A stretch of 64,000 nucleotides of DNA from Microtetraspora glauca. GTDB lineage: Bacteria > Actinomycetota > Actinomycetes > Streptosporangiales > Streptosporangiaceae. Every line of letters starts with the position of its first letter. Position 1 is the first letter of the stretch. Positions 40,105-49,300 of the stretch are shown here, one piece after another. A model generated the notes under the pieces. It did no database searches and was not told the origin of the DNA. It saw only the letters and a list, made by a program, of their open reading frames with translations. Both the position numbers and the translations under genes were made by a program. Location: positions 1-64,000 of the forward strand of contig BBYL01000023.1 of assembly GCA_001570385.1 (NCBI GenBank), in the 5' to 3' direction.

Positions 40105-41437
40105 GGCGTAGCGCCCGGCCGTTGTGGACGTAGGCGGCCCGGCCGTCTTCGACCACGAAGGTGAGGATCTCGTGCCTGCCCTCCTCCGGCTCGGCCGCGA
40201 TGAAGGAGTGATCGCGGTAGTGGACGAACCGGGTGGTGACCTGCGCGACGCCCGCCTTCAGCATGAACTCGCCGGGGATCAACGTGACGTCCAGGCCGCC
40301 GTCCGCCTCGGAGATCTCGTAGGAGAGCGCCGGGCCGTCGTACCTGCCGGTGTAGGCCGTGAGGTCCACGACCTCGGGCGTCCCGGCCGGAACCGGGAAG
40401 TCCGGCACGTCGAGCCCGGCCGCCTCGCGGATCAGCGGCAGGGCCACGTCGGTGAGCAGCCCCATGAAGCCGGGGCCGTTGACGGTCATCGCGATCGCGA
40501 AGTCCGCGCCGGGCGCGACCCGCCAGAACGTGCTCTGCCCGATCGTCCCGCCGTCGTGACCGAAGACCTCACCGCCCCAGTCGAACAGCTCGAGCCCGAG
40601 CCCCCAGCGGTCGGCGAGCAGCCCGGAGACGCCGGGCACGTCGACCTGCCCGGTCCGCATGGCGGCGACCGACTCCTCCGACAGCAGGCGGGTGCCGTCC
40701 TCGGCCACTCCCCCGGCCATGAACATCCGGCCGAAGCGGACCAGCTCGCGCGGGGCCAGGCACATCGTGGAACCCGCCGGAGCGTTGGAGCGCGGCATCT
40801 GCCACGAGGGGAAGACGGTGCCCTCGGGACCGACATGTCCGGCCGACGCCCGGAAGAGGATCGCCTCCTCGGGCAGGAGCGCCCAGTTCGTGGCGCCGAG
40901 CCGCTTCAGCAGGCGCTCGCGCATCGCCTCCTCCCAGGTGGTGCCCCGCACCCGCGCGACCAGCGCGCCCAGTACGCAGTAGCCCGCGTTGCAGTACGAG
41001 AACAGAGCACCCGGCTCGTGCACGTGACCGGCGCCGTGCAGGAAGGCCATGTACTTGTCCAGGCAGTCGTCGCCGCGCCCGGTGTCCTCGAACAGGTCGC
41101 CGTCGAAGCCGCCCGTGTGGGTGAGCAGGTGCCGTACGGTGATGCTCTTCTCCGCGCCGTCGGCAACGGCGAATTCGGGCAGGTAGTCGCGCACCGGCCG
41201 GTCCAGCTCGACCAGCCCCTCGTCCACGAGCTGCATGACCAGGGCGGCGGTCCACACCTTGGTGGTGGAGCCGACCTGGAAGACGCTGTCGGTCGTCGTC
41301 TCCACGCCGGTGTTCCTGTTCACCACGCCGGTGGCGACCTCGACGAGCTCTCCACCCGTCCAGACCGCGAGGGCCGCGCCCGGCACACCGTGCCGGGTGG
41401 CCGCCTCGTCGAAACGCTTCTGCAGGTCCTCGATCAT
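40097..41437 (-). CDS. Serine hydrolase, class C beta-lactamase/D-aminopeptidase (S12) type
   Basis: 446 residues with S57-x-x-K60 (VGSTTKVW), Y148-x-N150 (FSYCNAGY) and the third motif GHDGGTIG, plus a C-terminal beta-rich extension (about 345-446). There is no export signal. The neighbour at 41447 is a clear paralogue with the same motifs (SYCN, GRGDDC). In this D-amino-acid context a D-aminopeptidase or D-peptide hydrolase role is reasonable. Confidence 0.85.
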   Translation of the reverse strand: MIEDLQKRFDEAATRHGVPGAALAVWTGGELVEVATGVVNRNTGVETTTDSVFQVGSTTKVWTAALVMQLVDEGLVELDRPVRDYLPEFAVADGAEKSITVRHLLTHTGGFDGDLFEDTGRGDDCLDKYMAFLHGAGHVHEPGALFSYCNAGYCVLGALVARVRGTTWEEAMRERLLKRLGATNWALLPEEAILFRASAGHVGPEGTVFPSWQMPRSNAPAGSTMCLAPRELVRFGRMFMAGGVAEDGTRLLSEESVAAMRTGQVDVPGVSGLLADRWGLGLELFDWGGEVFGHDGGTIGQSTFWRVAPGADFAIAMTVNGPGFMGLLTDVALPLIREAAGLDVPDFPVPAGTPEVVDLTAYTGRYDGPALSYEISEADGGLDVTLIPGEFMLKAGVAQVTTRFVHYRDHSFIAAEPEEGRHEILTFVVEDGRAAYVHNGRALRRA

Positions 41438-41446
41438 GCTGACTCC

Positions 41447-42760
41447 TCAGGCGATCTTGGGGGTGGCGCGCACGCCGAGGTGGACGTACGGCGAACCGTC
41501 GTCGAGCTGGTAGAAGACGGCCGAGAGCCACTGGGGCTCACCGTCCGGCCTGCCGACGAAGGTGGTGTCGTCGACCGGGACGAGGTCGAACTCCATCGGC
41601 GGCTGCAGCCCGGCGAGGGCACCGGTGGCCTCGCCGTACAGCGAGAGCTTTCCGTCGCGCGCGGTCAGCGTCATCCGGCTGCCCGCCCGCTCGTACACGC
41701 CGGCGTACCGCGCGACGTCGGTCTCGTACGGCTCCGCCGGCGGGCCGAGCACGGGCGGCACCGCCAGGCCGAGCAGCTCGTCGAAGAGCTCGGTCGCCAG
41801 GGCGTGCTGGAAGGCGGCGGTGTGGCCGCCGTTGGCCAGCACGCACACCACCGTCTCCGTCTCGGGGATCATCCAGAGCATGGCGGCCTGGCCGATGGTG
41901 TTGCCGCCGTGCGAGACGACCCGGCGGCCCTGCCACTCGTCCAGGATCCAGCCGATGCCCCACTGCTTTCCGAGGGTGTACGGGTTGGGGATGTCCACCT
42001 GCGGCTCCCACATCGCCGCGGGGCCCGCGAGCAGCTCGGTGCCCAGGTGCGCGCGGGCGAACGCGACGACGTCGGCGGGGCGGGCGCAGATCAGCCCGGC
42101 CGGGCCGCAGGAGCGCATCAGCCCCCAGGTGGGAGCGGGCGCGCCGCCCATGTGGCCCATGGCGCCGCGGAAGCGCAGGACGTCCTCGGGCAGGGTCCAG
42201 GTGTGGGTGAGGCCGAGCGGCTCGATGATCTGCTCACGCAGCGCGGCGTCCCAGACCTGACCGGTGAGGCGCTCGATGACGCGCCCGGCGACGATGAACC
42301 CGGAGTTGCAGTACGACTGGGTGGCGCCGAGGGGGTGGTTCTGCGCCAGGTCGGCGCACGCCTGGACGTACTTCTCCACGCAGTCGTCACCGCGGCCCGT
42401 GTCGAGGAACAGGTCCCCGTCGATTCCGGAGGTGTGCGTGAGCAGGTGCCGGATCGTGACGGTCTTGGTCACCTCCGGATCTGCGACCCGGAACTCGGGC
42501 AGGACCTCGGCGACCGGGGTCTCGAGCGTCAGCTCGCCCCGCTCGACGAGCAGCATGATCTGCGTGGCGGTCCACACCTTGGTGACCGAGCCGATCTGGA
42601 AGAGGGAGTCGGTGGTCACCTCCACTCCGGTGACCGTGTTGAGCACGCCGGCGGCGTACTCGTGCACCTCCCCCTCATGAAGGAAGGCCAGGTTGGCGCC
42701 GGGTACCTCGTATTCGGCGATCAGCTCGGCGAGACGGGCGTGCCATCGACCGGGATCCAC
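41447..42760 (-). CDS. Serine hydrolase, S12 type, paralogue of upstream-encoded copy
   Basis: 437 residues from GTG 42760 (GGAG close upstream) with S58-x-x-K61 (IGSVTKVW), SYCNSGF and SHGGNTIG. Shares the DTGRGDDC segment and architecture with the gene at 40097, indicating duplication. The start is inside the 3' end of the S9 peptidase gene (40-base overlap). No signal peptide, so predicted cytoplasmic, acting after peptide import. Confidence 0.82.
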   Translation of the reverse strand: MDPGRWHARLAELIAEYEVPGANLAFLHEGEVHEYAAGVLNTVTGVEVTTDSLFQIGSVTKVWTATQIMLLVERGELTLETPVAEVLPEFRVADPEVTKTVTIRHLLTHTSGIDGDLFLDTGRGDDCVEKYVQACADLAQNHPLGATQSYCNSGFIVAGRVIERLTGQVWDAALREQIIEPLGLTHTWTLPEDVLRFRGAMGHMGGAPAPTWGLMRSCGPAGLICARPADVVAFARAHLGTELLAGPAAMWEPQVDIPNPYTLGKQWGIGWILDEWQGRRVVSHGGNTIGQAAMLWMIPETETVVCVLANGGHTAAFQHALATELFDELLGLAVPPVLGPPAEPYETDVARYAGVYERAGSRMTLTARDGKLSLYGEATGALAGLQPPMEFDLVPVDDTTFVGRPDGEPQWLSAVFYQLDDGSPYVHLGVRATPKIA

Positions 42761-44613
42761 TGCTCCAGCCACTCGACGATCCTTTCGTTGTAGTCCACCC
42801 GGTGGGACGGGCGGCCGTTGAGGATGAACAGATGAGAGCCGCCGGGATAGCGGACCAGCCGGACCGGCACGCCCTGTTCGCGTAGCGCGGCGAACCACTG
42901 CTCGGCCTGGCCGACCGGGCACCGGTCGTCGTCCTCCCCGTGGAGGATCAGCGTGGGCGTGGTCACCCGGGCGACGTGGGTCATCGGGGACTGCTCCTCG
43001 ATGTCGCCCCGGCACTCGTACGCCTTGAGGAAGTGCCCTGCGTCGGACGTGCCGGCCATGCTGGTCAGCTCGCTGACGCACCCTCCGGGGATGGCCGCCT
43101 TGAACCGGCCGGTCCGGGTGGGCAGCCAGCAGGAGACGTAGCCGCCGTAGCTGTAGCCCGTCACCGCGAGCCGGTCGGGGTCGGCGACGCCTTCGGCGAC
43201 CAGGTCGTCGATCGGGCTCAGGAAGTCGTCGGTGTCGGCGACGCCCCAGGCTCCGACGGCGGCGGTGTAGAACGCCTCGCCGTACCCGTCGCTGCCGCGC
43301 GGGTTGACGGTCAGCACCGTCCAGCCCCGGGCGGCGAGCACCTGGTGGTAGAGGTGGACGCCGTCGAAGACCGGCGCCCAGGCGTTGTGCGGGCCGCCGT
43401 GCGCGTCCAGCAGGAGCGGTCCCGGCTCCGTGAGCGTCTCGTCCCGCAGCACGAATCCCTCGACCCGCGTCCCGTCAGGGGCGGTGAAGGTACGGCTCCG
43501 CGGGACGAACAGCTCGACGTCGTGGAGCCCGTGGGAGGAGAGCATGGTCGCCTCGGAGACCGTCACGGCCCCGTTCGCGGCGACGTCCGCGAGGTAGACC
43601 TCTCCCGCGCTGTACGGCGTCGCCGCGACGTAGGCGATCCTGCCTTTCGCCGCGCTGACGCCGGAGACCACCTGGTCCCCGCCGATGATCTTCTCGCCGG
43701 GCGCGCGGTAGAGATGGGTGAAGCCGCCGTCTCGCGCGCAGAAGATCAGGTCGTCGCCCGCGAGCTGGGGCGTCGCGCCGGGATATCCCGGGGCGCCCAC
43801 CATGACGTTGCGGTCGATGCCGGTCTCGATCTCCACGAGGCCGTCGGCCCCGAGGTCGAACAGGCGGGCGTGGCCCACCGGGTCGCCGTCGTATCCGACG
43901 ACCAGCAGCCGTTCGCCCAGCCACCAGGCGCCCGCGCAGATCACGCCGGGGCCGGTGAGCCGCTCGGGTTCGCCGCCGGAGACGTCCACCGAGTAGACCG
44001 CGCCGGCCGCGGTCAGGTCGCGGTCGGCCTCCATGCTCGTGGTGAAGGCGAGCCTCCCGCCGTCCGGCGACCAGGACGGCTCTCCCGCGTGGAAGTCGCC
44101 CGCGGTGATCTGCCGGGCCTCACCCGTGTCCACGGACACCACGAAGAGATGCATGGTCAGGCCACGCAGCAGACCCGTGCCGTCGGCCTTGTACTCCAGG
44201 CTGTCGGCGACGACCGGGGCGTGCGGGTCGAGGTCGCCGTACGGCGCGGCGTACGCGATCAGCGTCCCGTCCGGCGACCAGACCGCGGCGCCCGCCCCCA
44301 GCGGCGCGGAGGTGAGGACGCGGGGTTCGCCGCCGTCCATCGGCAGCAGGTGGATCTGCGGCTTCCCGTCCACGGGGCGGAGGAAGGCGAGCGAGCGCCC
44401 GTCGGGCGACCAGCGCGGGGAGGAGTCGCGCGGGCCGCCCGTCAGGCGTCGCGGTTCGCCACCGGGAGCGGCGAGCCAGATCTCGGACCGGTTCTCGTCG
44501 GACTCACGATCGGCCCTGGTGACCGTGTAGGCCACGGTGCTCCCGTCAGGGCAGAGCCGGGGGTCCCCCGGCACCGCGAGGCGGTAGAGGTCGCTGAGGG
44601 AGAGGCGAGGCAT
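42721..44613 (-). CDS. S9-family (prolyl oligopeptidase) peptidase
   Basis: 630-residue enzyme: N-terminal beta-propeller with repeated PD40 strands (PRWSPDGRSLAFL, AVWSPDGTLIAYA, PSWSPDGGRLAFT) to about residue 360, then the alpha/beta hydrolase domain with the nucleophile in TGYSYGGY, Asp in HGEDDDRCP and His in PGGSHLF. It cleaves short peptides. First gene of the hydrolase string; no signal peptide. Confidence 0.9.
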   Translation of the reverse strand: MPRLSLSDLYRLAVPGDPRLCPDGSTVAYTVTRADRESDENRSEIWLAAPGGEPRRLTGGPRDSSPRWSPDGRSLAFLRPVDGKPQIHLLPMDGGEPRVLTSAPLGAGAAVWSPDGTLIAYAAPYGDLDPHAPVVADSLEYKADGTGLLRGLTMHLFVVSVDTGEARQITAGDFHAGEPSWSPDGGRLAFTTSMEADRDLTAAGAVYSVDVSGGEPERLTGPGVICAGAWWLGERLLVVGYDGDPVGHARLFDLGADGLVEIETGIDRNVMVGAPGYPGATPQLAGDDLIFCARDGGFTHLYRAPGEKIIGGDQVVSGVSAAKGRIAYVAATPYSAGEVYLADVAANGAVTVSEATMLSSHGLHDVELFVPRSRTFTAPDGTRVEGFVLRDETLTEPGPLLLDAHGGPHNAWAPVFDGVHLYHQVLAARGWTVLTVNPRGSDGYGEAFYTAAVGAWGVADTDDFLSPIDDLVAEGVADPDRLAVTGYSYGGYVSCWLPTRTGRFKAAIPGGCVSELTSMAGTSDAGHFLKAYECRGDIEEQSPMTHVARVTTPTLILHGEDDDRCPVGQAEQWFAALREQGVPVRLVRYPGGSHLFILNGRPSHRVDYNERIVEWLEQWIPVDGTPVSPS

Positions 44614-44709
44614 GACCGAACACTAGGCACCCGTCCCCGGCGACTTCTTCGGCCGCCTCGACGAATCCGGCCCGTTTCGTTGTGCCGTCCTCCAACCCGG
44701 CGCGGCGGG

Positions 44710-45795
44710 CTACGGCCACGGGGACCGGACGATGGCGGACGCGGCGGCGTGGACGGCGCCGAGGCCGTCGGCACGGGCGACGATCCGGCCGGATTCGACG
44801 CGGACGGCGACCTCCGTCCCATCGCTGACGGCGGCCACGCCCGCCGCCGCGGCGAGGGCGCCGGACTCGTCGTACACCACCTGGAGGCGCGGCCACGCCG
44901 AACGCGGGAACGCCGGGCGCAGGCAGCCGCACAGGTCGGCGACGGCCAGCCGCGCCAGCGGCGCCAACTCGCCCGGGTCGCCGGTGACCAGGACGGCGGT
45001 GACCTCGGCTCCGGGCGGCGCGGCCCGCACCGCCTCCTCGGCCGCGGACAGCCGGTGCAGGCCGAGCACGGCCACCACGCCGTCGCCGGTGAGCCGCGCG
45101 GGCTCGCCCCGGATCGCGTCCGTCGCGGACGGCGGGGACCAGGGCTCGTCGGCGGGGCGGGCAGCCGGGACCCAGGTCACGTGCGGGGGCGGCCACCGGT
45201 CGCCGAGGTCGAGGTCCGCCAGTCGCTCACAGGCGCCGACGATGTCGAACGGCTCGACGAAGCCGGGGGCGGCGGCGGCCATCTGGCCGGCGCCGTGCAG
45301 GGTCGTGAGCGCGGTCTCGGCCACCCGGACCAGGCGGCCCGTCCCCGGCGGGGCCAGACGTTCGAGGGCGAGCCCGAGCAGGATCGCGTCCAGTTTCATC
45401 AGCTGCGCGAACGGGCGCCGGGTGCGCTCGTCGGCGAGGACCTCGTGCAGCAGGTCCACGCCGAGCCGGGCCGGACCGTGCTCGTCGCTCGTGGCCAGCG
45501 GCAGCCGGGCGACCCAGGCGCGGGCGAAGGCGCGCAGCGCCTCCCGGGTGGTCAGGCCCGGCTCCGGATGTGACGGGCGGGGTGCGCGCTCGGCCAGGTC
45601 GGCCAGGACGGCGAAGTAGAGGGCCCGCTTGCCGGGGAAGTTGGAGTAGACCGCGCCTCGGGTGAGCTCGGCGCGCTCGGCGATGTCGTCGATCTTCGCG
45701 TCGCGGAAGCCGCGCGCGGCGAACTCGTCCCTGGCCGCGGCGAGCACCTTGGCGCGGGTGCGCTCCTGCGTCTGCGCCCTGCTGAGCCGGGCCAT
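44710..45795 (-). CDS. TetR-family regulator with an unusual long C-terminal extension
   Basis: 361 residues, nearly twice the usual TetR length. Residues about 8-60 form the helix-turn-helix ([29 protein letters not shown]). The middle is a helical ligand domain to about 210. The last 130-150 residues ([58 protein letters not shown]) read like a degenerate thioredoxin/peroxiredoxin-type domain without the catalytic Cys pair. Divergent from clpX, with a palindrome between. Confidence 0.85.
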   Translation of the reverse strand: MARLSRAQTQERTRAKVLAAARDEFAARGFRDAKIDDIAERAELTRGAVYSNFPGKRALYFAVLADLAERAPRPSHPEPGLTTREALRAFARAWVARLPLATSDEHGPARLGVDLLHEVLADERTRRPFAQLMKLDAILLGLALERLAPPGTGRLVRVAETALTTLHGAGQMAAAAPGFVEPFDIVGACERLADLDLGDRWPPPHVTWVPAARPADEPWSPPSATDAIRGEPARLTGDGVVAVLGLHRLSAAEEAVRAAPPGAEVTAVLVTGDPGELAPLARLAVADLCGCLRPAFPRSAWPRLQVVYDESGALAAAAGVAAVSDGTEVAVRVESGRIVARADGLGAVHAAASAIVRSPWP

Positions 45796-45870
45796 CGTCC
45801 TCCCTCGTGGCGGCGTTTGCCGTACCTGCCGAGCCACGATAGCGTGGCCATTCAAGTGGCATCATCATCT

Positions 45871-45887
45871 GAATGTTATGAACATTC
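45871..45887. promoter_or_regulatory. TetR-type operator between tetR and clpX genes
   Basis: GAATGTT-ATG-AACATTC is a perfect 7-bp-arm palindrome in the 135-base divergent gap, 44 bases before the clpX start. It is the natural operator for the adjacent TetR protein and would link clpX expression to its ligand. Confidence 0.7.
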
Positions 45888-45930
45888 GGGTGCTACCAGG
45901 AGTGGGCGACCGCCGAGGAGGCGTTTCCGA

Positions 45931-47205
45931 GTGGCACGCACCGGTGACAACGTGCTGACGTGCGCGTTCTGCGGGAAGAGCCAGCAGCAGGTCAGGAAGC
46001 TCATCGCGGGTCCGGGTCACATCTGCATCTGTGACGAGTGCGTCGAGCTCTGCAACGAGCTCATCGAGGAGGAGCGCGGCGAGAGCGCGGAGGACGGAGC
46101 GCGGCGCCTGCCGAAGCCCCGGGAGATCCACGAGTTCCTCGACCAGTACGTCGTCGGGCAGGAGGACGCCAAGCGGACGCTCGCGGTGGCGGTCTACAAC
46201 CACTACAAGCGGGTGCGGCACCCCGGCGAACGCGGCAGGGACGACGATCTGGAGCTGGCCAAGTCCAACGTCCTGCTGATCGGCCCGACCGGCTGCGGCA
46301 AGACCTACCTCGCCCAGACACTCGCCCGCATGCTCGACGTTCCGTTCGCCGTCGCCGACGCCACCGCGCTGACCGAGGCCGGGTACGTCGGGGAGGACGT
46401 GGAGAACATCCTGCTCAAGCTGATCCAGGCCGCCGACTACGACGTGAGCAGGGCCGAGACCGGCATCGTCTACATCGACGAGATCGACAAGGTCTCCCGC
46501 AAGAGCGAGAACCCGTCGATCACACGGGACGTCTCCGGCGAGGGCGTCCAGCAGGCGCTGCTGAAGATCCTTGAGGGCACGACCGCGAGCGTGCCTCCCC
46601 AGGGCGGCCGCAAGCACCCGCACCAGGACACCATCCAGATCGACACGACCCGGGTGCTGTTCATCGTCGGCGGTGCGTTCCCCGGTCTGGAGGGGATCGT
46701 CGAGCAGCGGACCGGCCGCGTGGGCGCCGGGTTCCGCGCCGCGCTCCGCCCCACGGAGGCTGCCGAGGACCATGACCTCGCCCAGGTCATGCCGCAGGAC
46801 CTGGTGCGCTTCGGACTGATACCGGAGCTCGTCGGACGGCTTCCGGTGGTGTCGGCCTTCCGGCCGCTGGACCGGGCGGCGTTGACGCGGATCCTCACCG
46901 AGCCGCGCAACGCGCTGATCAAGCAGTATCGGAAGCTGGTCGGGATGGACGGCGTCGAACTGGAGTTCACCGAGGACGCCGTCGCCGCGATCGCCGACCA
47001 GGCGCTGCTGCGCCGCACCGGCGCCAGGGCGCTGCGCGCGATCCTCGAGGAGATCCTGCTCAACGTGATGTACGAGGTGCCGAGCCGGGACGACGTGGCC
47101 CGCGTCGTGGTGGACCGCGCCACCGTGCTCGACAACGTCAACCCGACCCTGGTGCCGCGCGGACGGCTCGACTCCGGCGCCGGACGCCGCGAGAGGTCCG
47201 CCTGA
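45931..47205 (+). CDS. clpX: ClpX-type AAA+ unfoldase, probable second copy
   Basis: 424 residues with the zinc-binding domain (C11, C14, C34, C37), Walker A GPTGCGKT (the common Ser is Cys), the pore loop GYVGEDVEN, Walker B VYIDEIDK, the RKH loop GGRKHPHQ and a C-terminal small domain. The loop that carries the ClpP-docking IGF tripeptide reads RVGAGFRAA, so the first residue is Ala. There is no clpP or tig nearby, and the gene is paired with a TetR regulator. All suggest a paralogue of the housekeeping clpX. GTG start with GGAGG nine bases upstream. Confidence 0.85.
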   Translation: MARTGDNVLTCAFCGKSQQQVRKLIAGPGHICICDECVELCNELIEEERGESAEDGARRLPKPREIHEFLDQYVVGQEDAKRTLAVAVYNHYKRVRHPGERGRDDDLELAKSNVLLIGPTGCGKTYLAQTLARMLDVPFAVADATALTEAGYVGEDVENILLKLIQAADYDVSRAETGIVYIDEIDKVSRKSENPSITRDVSGEGVQQALLKILEGTTASVPPQGGRKHPHQDTIQIDTTRVLFIVGGAFPGLEGIVEQRTGRVGAGFRAALRPTEAAEDHDLAQVMPQDLVRFGLIPELVGRLPVVSAFRPLDRAALTRILTEPRNALIKQYRKLVGMDGVELEFTEDAVAAIADQALLRRTGARALRAILEEILLNVMYEVPSRDDVARVVVDRATVLDNVNPTLVPRGRLDSGAGRRERSA

Positions 47206-47211
47206 GTCCGC

Positions 47212-48228
47212 TCAGCCCCGGCGTTCGCGGGTCAGCAGCCAGGCCAGGTAGCAGCCGCCCAGCGCGGCGGTCACCACACCCACCGGCACCTGGCCGTCGG
47301 TGAGGCGCTGGGCGACCACGTCCGACCCGAGCAGCACCAGGCCGCCCGTCAACCCCGAGGCGACCAGCCCCGGCCCCGGGGAGCGCGTCAGGCGGCGGGC
47401 GATCTGCGGCGCGGTGAGGGCGACGAACTCGATCAGCCCGACCGAGGCTGTGGCGACCGAGCACAGCGCGACCGCGGTGACCATGAGCGTCAGCCGTACC
47501 CGCTCGACCGGCACTCCGAGGCCCTTCGCGGCGTCGTCACCGAGTTCGAGCAGCGGCAGGTTGCGCGCGGCGGCGGCGAGTACGGGCAGGACGAGCGCGA
47601 GCGCGGCGGCGATCATCCCGACGTGCTCCCAGCTCCGGCCGTTCAGGCTGCCGAACAGCCAGGCGTTGGCGCGCTGCGCCTCGGTGACCTCGGCCCGCGT
47701 GATCAGGAAGGAGTTGACCGAGACCAGCATGGCGCTGACCCCGATGCCGATCAGCACCAGCCGGTAGCCCTGCACGCCCCTCCGGTACGCCAGGACGTAG
47801 ACCAGCGCGGCGGTGAGCACGCCCCCGCCGACGGCCGAGCCCGCCAGCAGCAGGGGGCCGCCGCCGATGACGAGGATCTGCACGATCGCGCCCGTGGCCG
47901 CCCCCGTGGTGAAGCCGACCACGTCGGGGCTGCCGAGGGGGTTGCGCGCCAGACTCTGGAAGACCGCGCCGCTGACGCCGAGCGCCGCACCCACCATGAT
48001 CGCGGTGAGCGTGCGCGGCAGGCGGAGCTTCAGCACGACGTACTCGGTGGCGCGGTCACCCTGCCCGAACAGGGTGCGGATCACCTCGCCCGGCGCGATC
48101 CGGACGTCTCCCGTGCCGACGGCGAGGATCGCGGCCACGACGACGGCGACGGCGACGAGCGTGCCCGCGACCACCGCGCGGGGGCGCAGGCGCAGGGAGA
48201 TCGGACCTGTCCGTACGGTGGTGTTCAC
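47212..48228 (-). CDS. FecCD-family siderophore ABC permease
   Basis: 338-residue permease with many membrane helices and the FecCD motifs RLPRTLTAIMVGAALGVSGA and RNPLGSPDVVGFTTGA. The GTG start overlaps the upstream permease stop (GTGA). Imports ferric siderophore with its partner. Confidence 0.92.
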   Translation of the reverse strand: MNTTVRTGPISLRLRPRAVVAGTLVAVAVVVAAILAVGTGDVRIAPGEVIRTLFGQGDRATEYVVLKLRLPRTLTAIMVGAALGVSGAVFQSLARNPLGSPDVVGFTTGAATGAIVQILVIGGGPLLLAGSAVGGGVLTAALVYVLAYRRGVQGYRLVLIGIGVSAMLVSVNSFLITRAEVTEAQRANAWLFGSLNGRSWEHVGMIAAALALVLPVLAAAARNLPLLELGDDAAKGLGVPVERVRLTLMVTAVALCSVATASVGLIEFVALTAPQIARRLTRSPGPGLVASGLTGGLVLLGSDVVAQRLTDGQVPVGVVTAALGGCYLAWLLTRERRG

Positions 48229-49220
48229 AGCGAGGCCATCCTTACGCCGCGGACGAGGGCGATGAGCACGGGGGCTCCGAGGAACGCGGTGACCAGGCCG
48301 ACCTCCAGCTCTCCCGGCCAGGCGACCAACCGGGCCGCCACGTCGGCCGCGAGCAGCAGCACCGCGGCCAGCACCACCGAGTACGGCATCAGCCACCGCT
48401 GGTCGGGCCCGGTGACGGCCCTGGCCAGATGCGGCACGGCCAGGCCGACGAACATCAGCGGCCCCACGGACGCGGTCGCCGAGCCGCACAGCAGGACCAC
48501 CGCGACCGCGCCGAGCACCCGGGTACGGGTCAGCCGCACCCCGAGCGCCCGCGCGACGTCGTCGCCCAGCGCCATGCTGTTGAGCGGCCTGGCCAGCGCC
48601 AGTGCCAGGACGATCCCGACGGCGAGGAAGGGCAGCAGCTCGGCCAGCACGTTCAGGTCGCGCCCGGACAGCGAGCCCACCGCCCAGAAGCGGAACTTGT
48701 CGAAGGCGTTCAGGTCCACCATGACGATGCCGGAGACCAGCGCCTGGAGCGCGGCTCCGACCGCGGTGCCGGCCAGTGCCAGCCGTACCGGTGTGGCGCC
48801 TCCCCTGCCGCGCGAGCCCAGGGCGTACACCGCGACCGCGGCGCCCAGCGCTCCGGCGAAGGCGAACCAGACGTAGGACAGCGGCGCGGTGATGCCGAGG
48901 AAGGCGATGGCGACCACCACGGCGGCGGAGGCTCCCGCGTTGACGCCGAGCAGGCCGGGGTCGCCCAGAGGGTTCCTGGTCAGCGCCTGGACCAGCGCGC
49001 CCGCCAGACCGAGCGCGGCTCCCACGCCCAGGCCGAGAAGGGTGCGCGGCAGGCGCAGCTCTCTGACCACGATGGCGTGCTCCGAGCCGCCCCCGTGCCA
49101 CAGCGCCCGCCACACCTCGTCAAACGGGATCGACTGCGCCCCGACGGCCAGGCTCGCCATCACCGCGGCGCCGAGCGCCAGCAGGGAGAGGACGAGGCCG
49201 ACTGCCCGTTTCTTCATCAT
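48225..49220 (-). CDS. FecCD-family siderophore ABC permease, partner subunit
   Basis: 331-residue permease with RLPRTLLGLGVGAALGLAGA and RNPLGDPGLLGVNAGA. Start at the double ATG at 49220/49217. Transcribed from the iron-box region divergently from the binding protein. No FecE/FepC-type ATPase is encoded next to the pair. Confidence 0.92.
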   Translation of the reverse strand: MMKKRAVGLVLSLLALGAAVMASLAVGAQSIPFDEVWRALWHGGGSEHAIVVRELRLPRTLLGLGVGAALGLAGALVQALTRNPLGDPGLLGVNAGASAAVVVAIAFLGITAPLSYVWFAFAGALGAAVAVYALGSRGRGGATPVRLALAGTAVGAALQALVSGIVMVDLNAFDKFRFWAVGSLSGRDLNVLAELLPFLAVGIVLALALARPLNSMALGDDVARALGVRLTRTRVLGAVAVVLLCGSATASVGPLMFVGLAVPHLARAVTGPDQRWLMPYSVVLAAVLLLAADVAARLVAWPGELEVGLVTAFLGAPVLIALVRGVRMASL

Positions 49221-49232
49221 AGGGGGACCTTA

Positions 49233-49276
49233 TTAGGTAAGCCTTGCCTTAATGAACTAAGGTTCGCCTTACCTAA
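49233..49276. promoter_or_regulatory. Two DtxR/IdeR-type iron boxes in the divergent promoter
   Basis: 19-bp sites at 49233-49251 (14 of 19 matches to the classical TTAGGTTAGGCTAACCTAA) and 49258-49276 (15 of 19). They lie between the permease operon and the binding protein operon, implying iron repression of both directions. Confidence 0.82.
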
Positions 49277-49300
49277 TTTTTACCTACATGAGGAGTGCCC

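Noticed and set aside
42940-45573. 877-codon plus-strand open frame opposite the S9 peptidase and TetR genes
   Set aside because: It is antisense to two genes with clear domains, is Arg/Gly/Val-biased, and has no domain. Long antisense frames are expected at this GC content.
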